From NCBI GenBank assembly GCA_030728235.1, contig JANRAA010000074.1, positions 1 through 7,493 of the forward strand: a stretch of DNA of 7,493 nt. The letters run 5' to 3'. This DNA is from Flavobacteriales bacterium (GTDB lineage Bacteria > Bacteroidota > Bacteroidia > Flavobacteriales_D > Sanyastnellaceae). The translations under genes and the position numbers were made by a program. Positions 1-6,219 of the stretch are shown piece by piece (position 1 is the first letter of the stretch; every line of letters starts with the position of its first letter). The notes under the pieces were generated by a model. It had not been told where the DNA came from. It made no database searches and saw only the letters and a list, made by a program, of their open reading frames with translations.

Positions 1-319
1 GCTTCTTAAAGGTGAAGCGCATGCACATCTGATCTCCACTGCCGCTCTCAAAACGCATGCTGTTCAATTTTTCAACTACATATGCCGCAAAGTCTGAACT
101 GCTGGCATTCACTTCGTCGATGGTGACGATTCCACACGGTTCGACGTGAAACGCAACCAACACAACCTCAACGACATTGTTCGATTTTAAACTCGAAGGA
201 TACGCAATCGTACGATTGATCTCTCGCTTCAATAAATTGTCTGAATAACTAGGCAACTCACCTGCGCTGATTATCGGCGCGATGACAATAAAAAGAATAA
301 TTGCGATAACGACTTTCAT
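1..319 (-). CDS. Small exported protein with TonB-C-like domain, 3' end cut by window edge
   Basis: Reading the minus strand from ATG at 319 gives 106 open codons with no stop before the window edge. Residues 1-19 form a hydrophobic signal peptide ending near ISA. After it comes the pattern I-x-YP-x-x-LK (residues 38-45), then alternating strands (VEVVLVAFHVEPCGIVTI, about 50-67) and a helix with YVVEKLNSMRF (80-90). This resembles the small C-terminal fold of TonB-like proteins (strand, strand, helix, strand), found in many short exported proteins of Flavobacteriales. It lacks the long proline-rich spacer and membrane anchor of a true TonB, so I would not call it an energy transducer. C62 and C99 could form a disulfide. 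The reading ends in FTFKK, which looks close to the natural end. It is divergent from pdeM. The coding call is firm; the fold assignment is inference. Confidence 0.7.
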   Translation of the reverse strand, partial: MKVVIAIILFIVIAPIISAGELPSYSDNLLKREINRTIAYPSSLKSNNVVEVVLVAFHVEPCGIVTIDEVNASSSDFAAYVVEKLNSMRFESGSGDQMCMRFTFKK

Positions 320-452
320 GGTCTTGTGTTTATGAATTTCAGTTGCTGATTTTCTCGCCGCAAAGATCTGTCGCTTTTGTGCGATCGATCTTATCTGCTT
401 CTTATGAGATTGTAACGGATTTCAAAAGGAGTGTTAACAGGGTGTTTTATAT
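320..452. other. Divergent intergenic region
   Basis: These 133 bases separate the minus-strand exported protein from pdeM and should hold both promoters. On the minus strand GATCTTTG (361-368) differs by one base from the Bacteroidota -7 box TAnnTTTG and lies about 50 bases before the start codon, but no TTG is spaced correctly behind it. I see no convincing box for pdeM. A purine run AAAAGGAG at 424-431 looks like a ribosome site but is about 21 bases from the pdeM start, too far for normal use. No ORF or strong hairpin was found. Confidence 0.4.
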
Positions 453-1118
453 TTGAGGGTGGATTATCGAAAGTTTAAGGGAGAACAACACAAGCTGCGC
501 GGAGAAGAGGTAATCCTTTTGCCATCTAGGGCGATGTTCTGGGTTGAAAAAAAATCACTCCTCATAGCTGATCTTCACATCGGAAAAGGTGCGCACTTTC
601 GAAAAAATGGTATCGCCCTCCCTTCCAATATAAACAATGATAACCTCTGGCGATTGGCTGGCCTGCTGCTCGACACGAAAGCGGAACGCCTAATTCTTCT
701 CGGTGACCTTTTTCATAGCGCCTTCAATGATGAATGGCACGCATTTGCCGATATGCTCGATAATTTCCCGAAACTGAAAACAATCTTGGTGAAAGGAAAT
801 CACGATATTCTAGACCAAAAGGTGTGGGACAATGCCAACATCGATGTGGTTGAGGAGTGGTGCGAAGGCCCGTTTGTAATGTGCCACGAACCAAGCGAGG
901 AGATTGATGAAAGGGGGTACCGTTTGTGCGGACATATACATCCTGCAGTGCGGCTCCTTGGGGCTGGCCGGCAATCTCTCAAATTGCCCTGTTTTTGGTT
1001 CTCTGAACACCAAGGGGTGTTTCCAACTTTCGGTTATTTTACCGGCAGTGTGGCCGTTCAACCGGGTAAGAAAGATGTGGTTTTCGTAGTGACTGAGGAA
1101 TCAGTTCTTCGAATTTGA
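453..1118 (+). CDS. pdeM: Ligase-associated DNA damage response endonuclease PdeM (calcineurin-type metallophosphoesterase)
   Basis: 221 residues, the usual length for PdeM. The metallophosphoesterase metal-binding motifs are all present in order: DLH (40-42, in ADLHIGKGAHFRK), GD (84-85), GNHD (115-118), H145 in MCHEP, and GHIHP (160-164). The DLHxGKxxHFRxxG block is typical of the PdeM family. This family accompanies a DEXH helicase, an ATP-dependent DNA ligase and an exonuclease in a bacterial DNA repair cluster, and is thought to process DNA ends in the cytoplasm. The reading frame opens after TAA at 435-437, and the only early starts are TTG at 453 and GTG at 459. The first ATG (534) would remove the first strand of the fold. 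I used TTG; GTG is equally possible. None of the partner repair genes is adjacent. The 3' end overlaps the convergent MORN gene by 18 bases. Confidence 0.88.
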   Translation: MRVDYRKFKGEQHKLRGEEVILLPSRAMFWVEKKSLLIADLHIGKGAHFRKNGIALPSNINNDNLWRLAGLLLDTKAERLILLGDLFHSAFNDEWHAFADMLDNFPKLKTILVKGNHDILDQKVWDNANIDVVEEWCEGPFVMCHEPSEEIDERGYRLCGHIHPAVRLLGAGRQSLKLPCFWFSEHQGVFPTFGYFTGSVAVQPGKKDVVFVVTEESVLRI

Positions 1119-1496
1119 TGTAAGGTCAACTTGCCGCAACAAGACGCCTTTGCGATAATGATATTCTTTGATTTTTACTCCTTTTTCGTTGTAATCATAT
1201 GCCACACCTTCTTCTAAGCCGCGCTCATAGTGCTCAAATGATTTCACGTTCCCGTTCTGCCAGTAGTAAATCCAATCACCATGCTCTTGTCCGTTTTTGT
1301 AGTTGCCTACATAATCGAGCTTGCCATTGTCGTAATACAATTCCTCACGAACTCGCTCGTTGTTGGTGCCTACTGTATACATGACGACATACGGCTTCCC
1401 ATTCGGATGGGTGCGCACGATGTGTTTGGTAAGTCCGTCATCTTGAAGGGTGACGGGCATTAAAAACGTTAGAACTAAAGCTAAAATTCGAATCAT
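1101..1496 (-). CDS. Exported MORN-repeat protein (MORN_2 type)
   Basis: 131 residues starting with a hydrophobic signal sequence (about 1-17) that has no lipobox cysteine, so a periplasmic or secreted protein is expected. The remainder is built from about three repeats of roughly 23 residues with the MORN_2 pattern (YY-x-NGKL-x-x-x-x-x-Y-x-NG-x-x-x-G-x-W): residues 48-70, 71-94 and 95-118. A weaker unit, HPNGKPYVV, lies at 30-38. Such repeats form short beta hairpins. Proteins of this kind in Bacteroidota are often labelled 'YwqK-family antitoxin', but the export signal and the absence of a toxin gene nearby argue against a toxin-antitoxin role. The gene converges with pdeM, sharing 1101-1118, and is divergent from the S41 protease gene with 91 bases between starts. 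The precise function is unknown. Confidence 0.8.
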   Translation of the reverse strand: MIRILALVLTFLMPVTLQDDGLTKHIVRTHPNGKPYVVMYTVGTNNERVREELYYDNGKLDYVGNYKNGQEHGDWIYYWQNGNVKSFEHYERGLEEGVAYDYNEKGVKIKEYHYRKGVLLRQVDLTSNSKN

Positions 1497-1587
1497 TTCA
1501 GGGTGTGTGTCCGACTTTTTACGGGACTTTTCGCGGTAGGTTACACTGTGAAACTGTTTTCAATATATCGCGTATGATAATGTACTA
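1497..1587. other. Divergent intergenic region (MORN gene / S41 protease gene)
   Basis: These 91 bases must hold the start signals for two divergent genes. No good TAnnTTTG or TAnCTTCG box is visible on either strand. On the minus strand a TTG is followed after 17 bases by TAACCTAC, a poor match. An AT-rich stretch lies just upstream of the S41 start (about 1560-1587). No ribosome binding site is seen in front of either ATG, as is common in Bacteroidota. Confidence 0.35.
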
Positions 1588-3033
1588 ATGCGTCATATAA
1601 CCTTGTTCTTATTCGCTTGGTTGCCGTTTTTTTCTATCGCGCAATCTTCGTGGTCTCTTCCCGCATACAGCGGGGATGAGGTTGCTGAGGATATCAATCT
1701 GCTGCGTGAGGTGCTGATCGAATCCCACCCGGGTATCACAACCTATATCTCGCGATCTGAATTTGATGATCTGTTCAAGGCGGTTCAACTCGATATGACG
1801 GTTTCCCCAAAAAAGGCTTATCAAATTGTTTCATCACTGATTGATGGGATTCATGACGGACATACATGGGTGCTGCCCGCTGAAAGAAGTATCCGTGAGG
1901 TGCTGGAAAATGAGAAGTTTATCCCTTTTTCTATCGCGGTAAGCGGACAAAAAATAGTGGTCTTTCAAGATCTGTCTGGTAACGAGGTTCTGGATGCAGG
2001 GGTTGAATTGACTTCAATCAATAACATCAATATCCGCGAAGTAGTCCTAAATCTTATGCCTTATGTCACTGCCGATGGTTTCAATGTTTCAGGCAAACTG
2101 GCTGCTCTCAATGAACAGTTCTGGTGGTACTTGGGCTTGCATTACGGTTTTCCAGAACAATATGTGATTTCTTGTCGCACTGCCAGTGGAGCAATTCAAA
2201 CGGTCATAGTCGACGCTATTCCGATGGAAGAACGTGTCTCTGCAATTTATGAGCTGTATCCAAAATATACGGAGTTGAATGAGGTCCTAAATTGGTCTTT
2301 CGATAACCAAACAGCTTACCTCCGAATCCCGCGATTCAGCGGCATGAAATTGAAGTCTTTTCACGCAAACATGGATATTTTCTTCAACGAGGTGAGTAAC
2401 CGTGGGGTAGATGAATTGGTAATCGATATCCGCGGAAATGGCGGGGGTATGGAAGGATATGAGAACATCCTATTATCATACCTCAATACGATTCCTGTGA
2501 GTAGATACGATGCGGTATACATGTCGAACCCAAGGTCGTCGTTCTACCGTCACCTTGATCGGGGCGGACTAAGATGGCTGGAAGATTTTGTCTACGCCTC
2601 GATCGAGTTTAAAAAGGTTGAAGAAGATCGCTGGAACCGAAGAAATAGATACAAACGCACGAATTTTTGTCCAGATCATGGCTACAATGGCAAGGTTTAC
2701 ATCTGGGTCGATGGTGATGTTTTTTCTGGAGCATCTGAATTTGCATCTCTCGCTCGCTGTTATGTCGATGGTTGTGAGTTGATTGGGTTGCCGACGTGCG
2801 GCGGTCAGGGCGGACATACCAGTGGATACTACTACCGCTTGATACTTCCAAATACAAAACTTGAAATCAATGTGCCTCGGGTTCGGTTCGACCTGGCAAT
2901 ATCTCTCCCTCGCACGAAAGGTGGGTTGCAGCCTGACCTGCTGATAGAAGGGAATGCATGGGAAAATGACAACCCAATAGCTGTTTTCCGAAAGGCTTTG
3001 AATAGCCGCGATTTCGTACATTCGGAGTATTAA
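1588..3033 (+). CDS. Exported S41-family serine peptidase (tricorn/IRBP-like)
   Basis: 481 residues. A signal peptide (1-19) ends in SIAQ, giving a periplasmic or exported enzyme; there is no T9SS tail and no lipobox. The N-terminal helical domain (about 28-100) ends in DGIHDGHT (86-93), the D-x-H signature of S41 proteins. A degenerate PDZ-like segment (about 111-155) follows. The catalytic domain has the strand-loop DIRGNGGG (280-287) and the serine motif VFSGASEF (378-385), where S380 is the probable nucleophile. It continues with IGLPTCGGQGGHTSG and the C-terminal PRVRFD strand. S41 peptidases cleave C-terminal or unfolded segments of exported proteins; the substrate here is unknown. H92 may serve as general base, as in tricorn-like members (inference), because I see no obvious Ser-Lys pair. 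Four cysteines lie around the catalytic region (361, 391, 396, 404). The next gene starts 18 bases downstream, so the two are probably co-transcribed. Confidence 0.85.
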   Translation: MRHITLFLFAWLPFFSIAQSSWSLPAYSGDEVAEDINLLREVLIESHPGITTYISRSEFDDLFKAVQLDMTVSPKKAYQIVSSLIDGIHDGHTWVLPAERSIREVLENEKFIPFSIAVSGQKIVVFQDLSGNEVLDAGVELTSINNINIREVVLNLMPYVTADGFNVSGKLAALNEQFWWYLGLHYGFPEQYVISCRTASGAIQTVIVDAIPMEERVSAIYELYPKYTELNEVLNWSFDNQTAYLRIPRFSGMKLKSFHANMDIFFNEVSNRGVDELVIDIRGNGGGMEGYENILLSYLNTIPVSRYDAVYMSNPRSSFYRHLDRGGLRWLEDFVYASIEFKKVEEDRWNRRNRYKRTNFCPDHGYNGKVYIWVDGDVFSGASEFASLARCYVDGCELIGLPTCGGQGGHTSGYYYRLILPNTKLEINVPRVRFDLAISLPRTKGGLQPDLLIEGNAWENDNPIAVFRKALNSRDFVHSEY

Positions 3034-3051
3034 TCTCGGTCAATATTCGGT

Positions 3052-4290
3052 ATGCGTATTCTCTTTTCTTTGCTATTGGTGCTCTCGCTCAATGCGGATG
3101 CTGCCACAATCAAATCGCTATTCATCGGCAATAGCTATACCTATTACAATACTTTGCCTAATGTTGTAAGCGATGTCGCTGCATCTATGGGACATTCGCT
3201 AATTTTCGATAGCAGTGCGCCAGGTGGCTATACTTTCAACCAGCACACTTCAAACGCAACAACGCTGCAGAAAATCGCAGCTGATGAATGGGATTTTGTG
3301 ATCCTTCAAGAGCAAAGCCAAATTCCAAGTTTTCCGTTGTCACAGGTCGAACAAGACTGTTTCCCTTATGCCGAGCAGCTTTGTAACCTAATACGCGAAG
3401 CCAACCCTTGCGCTCGTCCGCTGTTCTACATGACCTGGGGTCGCGAAAATGGCGATAGTCAAAATTGTGCGAACTGGCCGCCGGTTTGCACCTACCAGGG
3501 TATGCAAGAGCTGCTTTCTGAACGTTACATTCAAATGGCGGCAGACAATGATGCGTGGGTTGCTCCTGTCGGTAATGTGTGGCAAACGGTCATGGCAGAT
3601 GCTCCACTGTATGCTGCAGATGGAAGTCATCCGTCAATACATGGTACATACCTCGCTGCTTGCACATTCTTCGCTGTAATGTTTAATGAATCACCTGTTG
3701 GAGCGGCTTATCCTGCTGGTGTAACGGCGCAACAAGCTCTTGCAATCCAAGAGGCAGCAAACGAGGTGGTGTTCGGAAATTTAGAGCTGTGGAATATGAA
3801 CTCTCCAATGGTGTGGACATCCATTTCCTCATTCGAAGATGAGGTGGTGATTGATGCCAGCGCCTCGACTCTATCGGTTGAAGTATCCATCAATGGTGTA
3901 ATTATGCAATACGAGGAGTTCCCAATTATTATCTCGATTGAAGATTATGAGAATGGTGAATATATTTTCACCGCTACATCAACGTCTCCGTGCGGAACTT
4001 CTGTCGATTCCGAAACTGTCGTGATTGCTAACACGGGCGTTTTCGATGCTGAAAGCGATGGGTTCTCTATTCAACCAAATCCGGCGTCAACAGCTGTGTA
4101 CGTGAGGTCGTCAATAGCGAATGCAGAGTTGGAAATACGAAATATGAACGGACAACTGGTTCACTGTCAAAAACTGATTGAAAAGCAATCGTTTGTCCCT
4201 CTTGAAAATTTACCCCAAGGCATTTACATCCTGCGCTTGAGCAGCGACGGAAAAGGACAATACAATAAGAAATTGGTAATCAGTTATTGA
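3052..4290 (+). CDS. T9SS-secreted SGNH-like hydrolase (DUF4886 type) with C-terminal sorting domain
   Basis: 412 residues. A signal peptide (1-18) is followed by SLFIGNSYTYYN (22-33), the block I motif of SGNH hydrolases with S28 as candidate nucleophile. VILQEQS (83-89) is typical of DUF4886, and DGSHPSIHGTY (190-200) supplies the D190/H193 pair of block V. These enzymes are usually esterases or deacetylases on carbohydrates; the substrate here cannot be told. A strand-rich Ig-like linker (about 253-328) leads to a type A T9SS sorting domain (about 337-412): FSIQPNPAS, then LEIRNMNGQLV, LPQGIYILRL and a final KKLVISY. The protein should therefore cross the outer membrane and be released or anchored on the surface. 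Eight cysteines, five of them within residues 103-146, suggest disulfides suited to an extracellular enzyme. It follows the S41 gene by 18 bases and overlaps the convergent lipoprotein gene by 11 bases. Confidence 0.8.
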   Translation: MRILFSLLLVLSLNADAATIKSLFIGNSYTYYNTLPNVVSDVAASMGHSLIFDSSAPGGYTFNQHTSNATTLQKIAADEWDFVILQEQSQIPSFPLSQVEQDCFPYAEQLCNLIREANPCARPLFYMTWGRENGDSQNCANWPPVCTYQGMQELLSERYIQMAADNDAWVAPVGNVWQTVMADAPLYAADGSHPSIHGTYLAACTFFAVMFNESPVGAAYPAGVTAQQALAIQEAANEVVFGNLELWNMNSPMVWTSISSFEDEVVIDASASTLSVEVSINGVIMQYEEFPIIISIEDYENGEYIFTATSTSPCGTSVDSETVVIANTGVFDAESDGFSIQPNPASTAVYVRSSIANAELEIRNMNGQLVHCQKLIEKQSFVPLENLPQGIYILRLSSDGKGQYNKKLVISY

Positions 4291-4792
4291 TCGTAACGTT
4301 GAAGTTGCCTTTCATAGAGATGTCGAAGCCAACGGTGTCGCCATTCACAACTTCACGCAAAATCATATCAAAACTTACTGTTTCGTTACCCCCTAGAATG
4401 GCCGGTGAGATGTTTACCAAACCTACTGTGCTGGTATAAGTGCGGTATGGAAGTAGGATGTCGTTCTGATTCACTTCTTCAAACCAAAACAAAACATCCG
4501 GATTCGGTATGTAGAAAAGTTGCTGATCAACACTGTCTACTCCGAGTTGTATGCTGAGGTTGTGCGGCTCTTCTTCGAATTCGGTGCGGACATCAGCTGT
4601 CAGCACATATTTGCGTGAAAGGAAGTTCTCAGGATCTCCCAAAACATACTCCGCCATCTGAAGTGGGTAATCTACACCGCCCCATTTGATCGACCCACAC
4701 TCACACATGAATACTGGATTTACGAACTCATCGGTTTTTTTACAAGAACCAAATGCGAGTGCTATAGTAAGTAGGAGTAGAACCTTTTTCAT
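4280..4792 (-). CDS. Small lipoprotein of unknown family
   Basis: With ATG at 4792 the product has 170 residues and begins with a textbook lipoprotein signal: MKK, a leucine-rich core, and FGSC with C17 as the lipidated cysteine. The frame stays open to a TTG at 4870 touching the namZ stop. That longer form would put 26 extra residues before the lipoprotein signal, and a promoter-like box lies inside it, so 4792 is the better start. The mature part is acidic and apparently all beta, with a CECGSIKWGG segment (30-39), FYIPNPDVLFWFE (93-105) and a strand-rich C-terminus ending in NVTINN. I do not recognise the family. Residues after the cysteine (KKTDEF) loosely resemble the charged surface-export signal of Bacteroidota lipoproteins, so surface exposure is possible but unproven. 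It lies 74 bases after namZ on the same strand and may be partly co-transcribed with it. Confidence 0.75.
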   Translation of the reverse strand: MKKVLLLLTIALAFGSCKKTDEFVNPVFMCECGSIKWGGVDYPLQMAEYVLGDPENFLSRKYVLTADVRTEFEEEPHNLSIQLGVDSVDQQLFYIPNPDVLFWFEEVNQNDILLPYRTYTSTVGLVNISPAILGGNETVSFDMILREVVNGDTVGFDISMKGNFNVTINN

Positions 4793-4811
4793 ACGGTTTT
4801 TAATAGGCTTG

Positions 4812-4841
4812 TGAAGGTACAAAAATAGTAAAGCCACGGAA
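4812..4841 (-). promoter_or_regulatory. Possible promoter for the small lipoprotein gene
   Basis: On the minus strand TACCTTCA (4819 down to 4812) resembles the Bacteroidota -7 box, although its last two bases differ from TAnnTTTG. It is preceded after exactly 19 bases by TTC (4841-4839), one base off the TTG -33 element. It ends 19 bases before the ATG at 4792. Its position favours that start codon over the upstream TTG. Confidence 0.4.
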
Positions 4842-4866
4842 ATACAAAAGAACGCAATTCTTGTAG

Positions 4867-6099
4867 TCAATTCAAGGGGTCAGGATACAAGAGGTACTTT
4901 TTTCGCTTTGCGCTAAATGCCTCCAAATCAGGTGCCCAACTGGCGCGTATTTCCTCTTCGGTATTTCCAGCTATAATCTGCTTTCTCAGTTTGTCTGTGC
5001 CAGCAAGCTTGTCGAAAAAGGCAGCATCGGTGAAAAACTTGGACTTGTCTGGATAGAATTTGTAGGAGTCGAGAATAAACGGAAGGTACATGTGGCGATA
5101 TGATTTGAAGTAAAAACTCCCAAACTCACTGAGGTTTTGTCCGTTGCATTCTTTGCCCTCATGCTTCGGATTGGTGACTTTCCCAGCTATCGCCGCAGGA
5201 GTGAATTGAAATGATCCGTTCGGATTTTCAGGATAGCCGATAACCTCAAACGGAAATGGTGTGCCTCGTCCGATACTGATCTTCGTGGGTTCAAACAAAC
5301 ACAAAGTAGGGTAGAGGTAAATGGCAGATTGACTGCTGAGATTCGGACTTGGGTTGATGGGTAAGGTGTACAGATCGTCGTGCTGATAATACTTGCATGC
5401 AATCACTTGAAGATCGCATGAGGCAGTTGTCTTCATCCATTTTTCTCCACAAATCATTTTAGCCAATTCACCCAAGGTCATCCCGTGCACGACGGGGATA
5501 GGAATGATGCCGACAAATGAAGTGAAACTTGGTTCCAAGACTGGTCCGTCTACGTAAAAACCATTTGGATTCGGACGGTCAAGAACGATGACAGGGATTT
5601 TGTTTTCGGCACCTGCCTCAAGAATGTAGTATAAGGTAGATAAATAGGTGTAAAATCGCGCTCCAACGTCTTGAATGTCAAATACCAGGATGTCGATATC
5701 TGCAAGCATCTCTGGCGTTGGCTTCTTGGTTTTTCCGTACAACGACCGCACCGGAAGTCCGGTTTTAGCGTCTGTGCCACTCGATACGTGCTCTCCATTG
5801 GCTGCTTCGCCTCTAAATCCATGCTCAGGAGCGAAAATGGCACCAACTGTAACGCCTTTTTCTACCAATAAATCAGCAAGATGCTGACCGCCAACAACAG
5901 AGGTGTGGTTCACAACCAAACCAACTTTTTTGTTTTGCAAAAGTCCGATATAACGATCCATTTGCTCAGCTCCAGTAACTATTTCTGGATTTTCTTTCAA
6001 GCTGGCCATGAAGGGGGCACTGGCTTGCATGGTAGGCTGCGATTCGCTGGAACAAGCGAAAACAAAGCAACAAAGGACAATGAGAAAGGTAGATTTCAT
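4867..6099 (-). CDS. namZ: Exo-beta-N-acetylmuramidase NamZ (DUF1343 / GH171), lipoprotein
   Basis: 410 residues, full length for the family. The N-terminus is a lipoprotein signal with FACSS and C16 as lipid site, so the enzyme is membrane-anchored in the periplasm or envelope. Family motifs occur in order: VVNHTS (62-67), APEHGFRG (90-97), SLYG (119-122), DIQDVGARFYTY (141-152), LDRPNPNG (173-180), HGMTLGE (205-211), NPSPNL (249-254), CLFEPT (267-272), SIGRGTPFPFE (275-285) and FILDSYKFYP (341-350). NamZ removes N-acetylmuramic acid from the non-reducing end of peptidoglycan fragments and serves cell-wall recycling. The glutamate of PEHG (E92) is the likely catalytic acid. No other recycling genes are in the window. 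The gene is divergent from ndk, and the small lipoprotein gene lies downstream. There is no lysine/acid-rich surface-export signal after C16, which favours a periplasmic location (inference). Confidence 0.92.
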   Translation of the reverse strand: MKSTFLIVLCCFVFACSSESQPTMQASAPFMASLKENPEIVTGAEQMDRYIGLLQNKKVGLVVNHTSVVGGQHLADLLVEKGVTVGAIFAPEHGFRGEAANGEHVSSGTDAKTGLPVRSLYGKTKKPTPEMLADIDILVFDIQDVGARFYTYLSTLYYILEAGAENKIPVIVLDRPNPNGFYVDGPVLEPSFTSFVGIIPIPVVHGMTLGELAKMICGEKWMKTTASCDLQVIACKYYQHDDLYTLPINPSPNLSSQSAIYLYPTLCLFEPTKISIGRGTPFPFEVIGYPENPNGSFQFTPAAIAGKVTNPKHEGKECNGQNLSEFGSFYFKSYRHMYLPFILDSYKFYPDKSKFFTDAAFFDKLAGTDKLRKQIIAGNTEEEIRASWAPDLEAFSAKRKKYLLYPDPLN

Positions 6100-6131
6100 G
6101 GGCGCGGAAGAACAACTATTGTTCCATGCAG

Positions 6132-6139
6132 CGAAGTTA
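6132..6139 (-). promoter_or_regulatory. namZ promoter -7 box (TAACTTCG)
   Basis: Minus-strand TAACTTCG is one base off the Bacteroidota -7 consensus TAnnTTTG and lies 40 bases before the namZ ATG. No TTG is visible at the expected -33 spacing, so the -33 element is weak or absent. The same box, nearly identical, precedes ndk and icd. Confidence 0.5.
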
Positions 6140-6164
6140 AGAGGTATTTTGCTTTTGTTGGTGT

Positions 6165-6194
6165 GTGATGACTTTTAGAAATGTCGTACCTTCG
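6165..6194 (+). promoter_or_regulatory. ndk promoter (GTG-N19-TACCTTCG)
   Basis: TACCTTCG at 6187-6194 matches TAnnTTTG with one change and is preceded after exactly 19 bases by GTG (6165-6167), one base off the TTG -33 element. Transcription would start around 6200, inside the upstream in-frame extension of ndk (6181-6219), so the extension is not translated and ATG at 6220 is the real start. Confidence 0.6.
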
Positions 6195-6219
6195 CGCCGA
6201 TTTTTCAAACGTACCAAAG

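Noticed and set aside
1091..1106. Small inverted repeat ACTGA-GGAA-TCAGT at the pdeM/MORN 3' junction as a bidirectional terminator
   Set aside because: The stem is only 5-6 pairs, AT-rich, inside both coding regions, and not followed by a T run on either strand.
1101..1496. Toxin-antitoxin module involving the MORN protein and its neighbours
   Set aside because: The protein carries an export signal, and the flanking genes encode a repair nuclease and an exported protease with no toxin features.
1512..1535. Imperfect 12-base tandem repeat (CGACTTTTTACG / GGACTTTTCGCG) between the MORN and S41 genes, as a possible operator
   Set aside because: Only 9 of 12 bases match across two copies, which is easily chance in such a region; no dyad symmetry supports a protein site.
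2569..3021. 150-codon minus-strand reading frame opposite the S41 protease
   Set aside because: It lies entirely within the S41 catalytic domain, whose conserved motifs show that the plus strand is coding; its translation has no recognisable features.
4803..4835. GGCTT/AAGCC inverted repeat downstream of namZ as a terminator
   Set aside because: The arms are five bases with a loop over 20 bases and no T run; too weak to support.
4793..4870. N-terminal extension of the small lipoprotein from TTG at 4870, overlapping the namZ stop
   Set aside because: It would place 26 residues ahead of a perfect lipoprotein signal peptide and translate through a promoter-like box; ATG at 4792 explains the sequence better.
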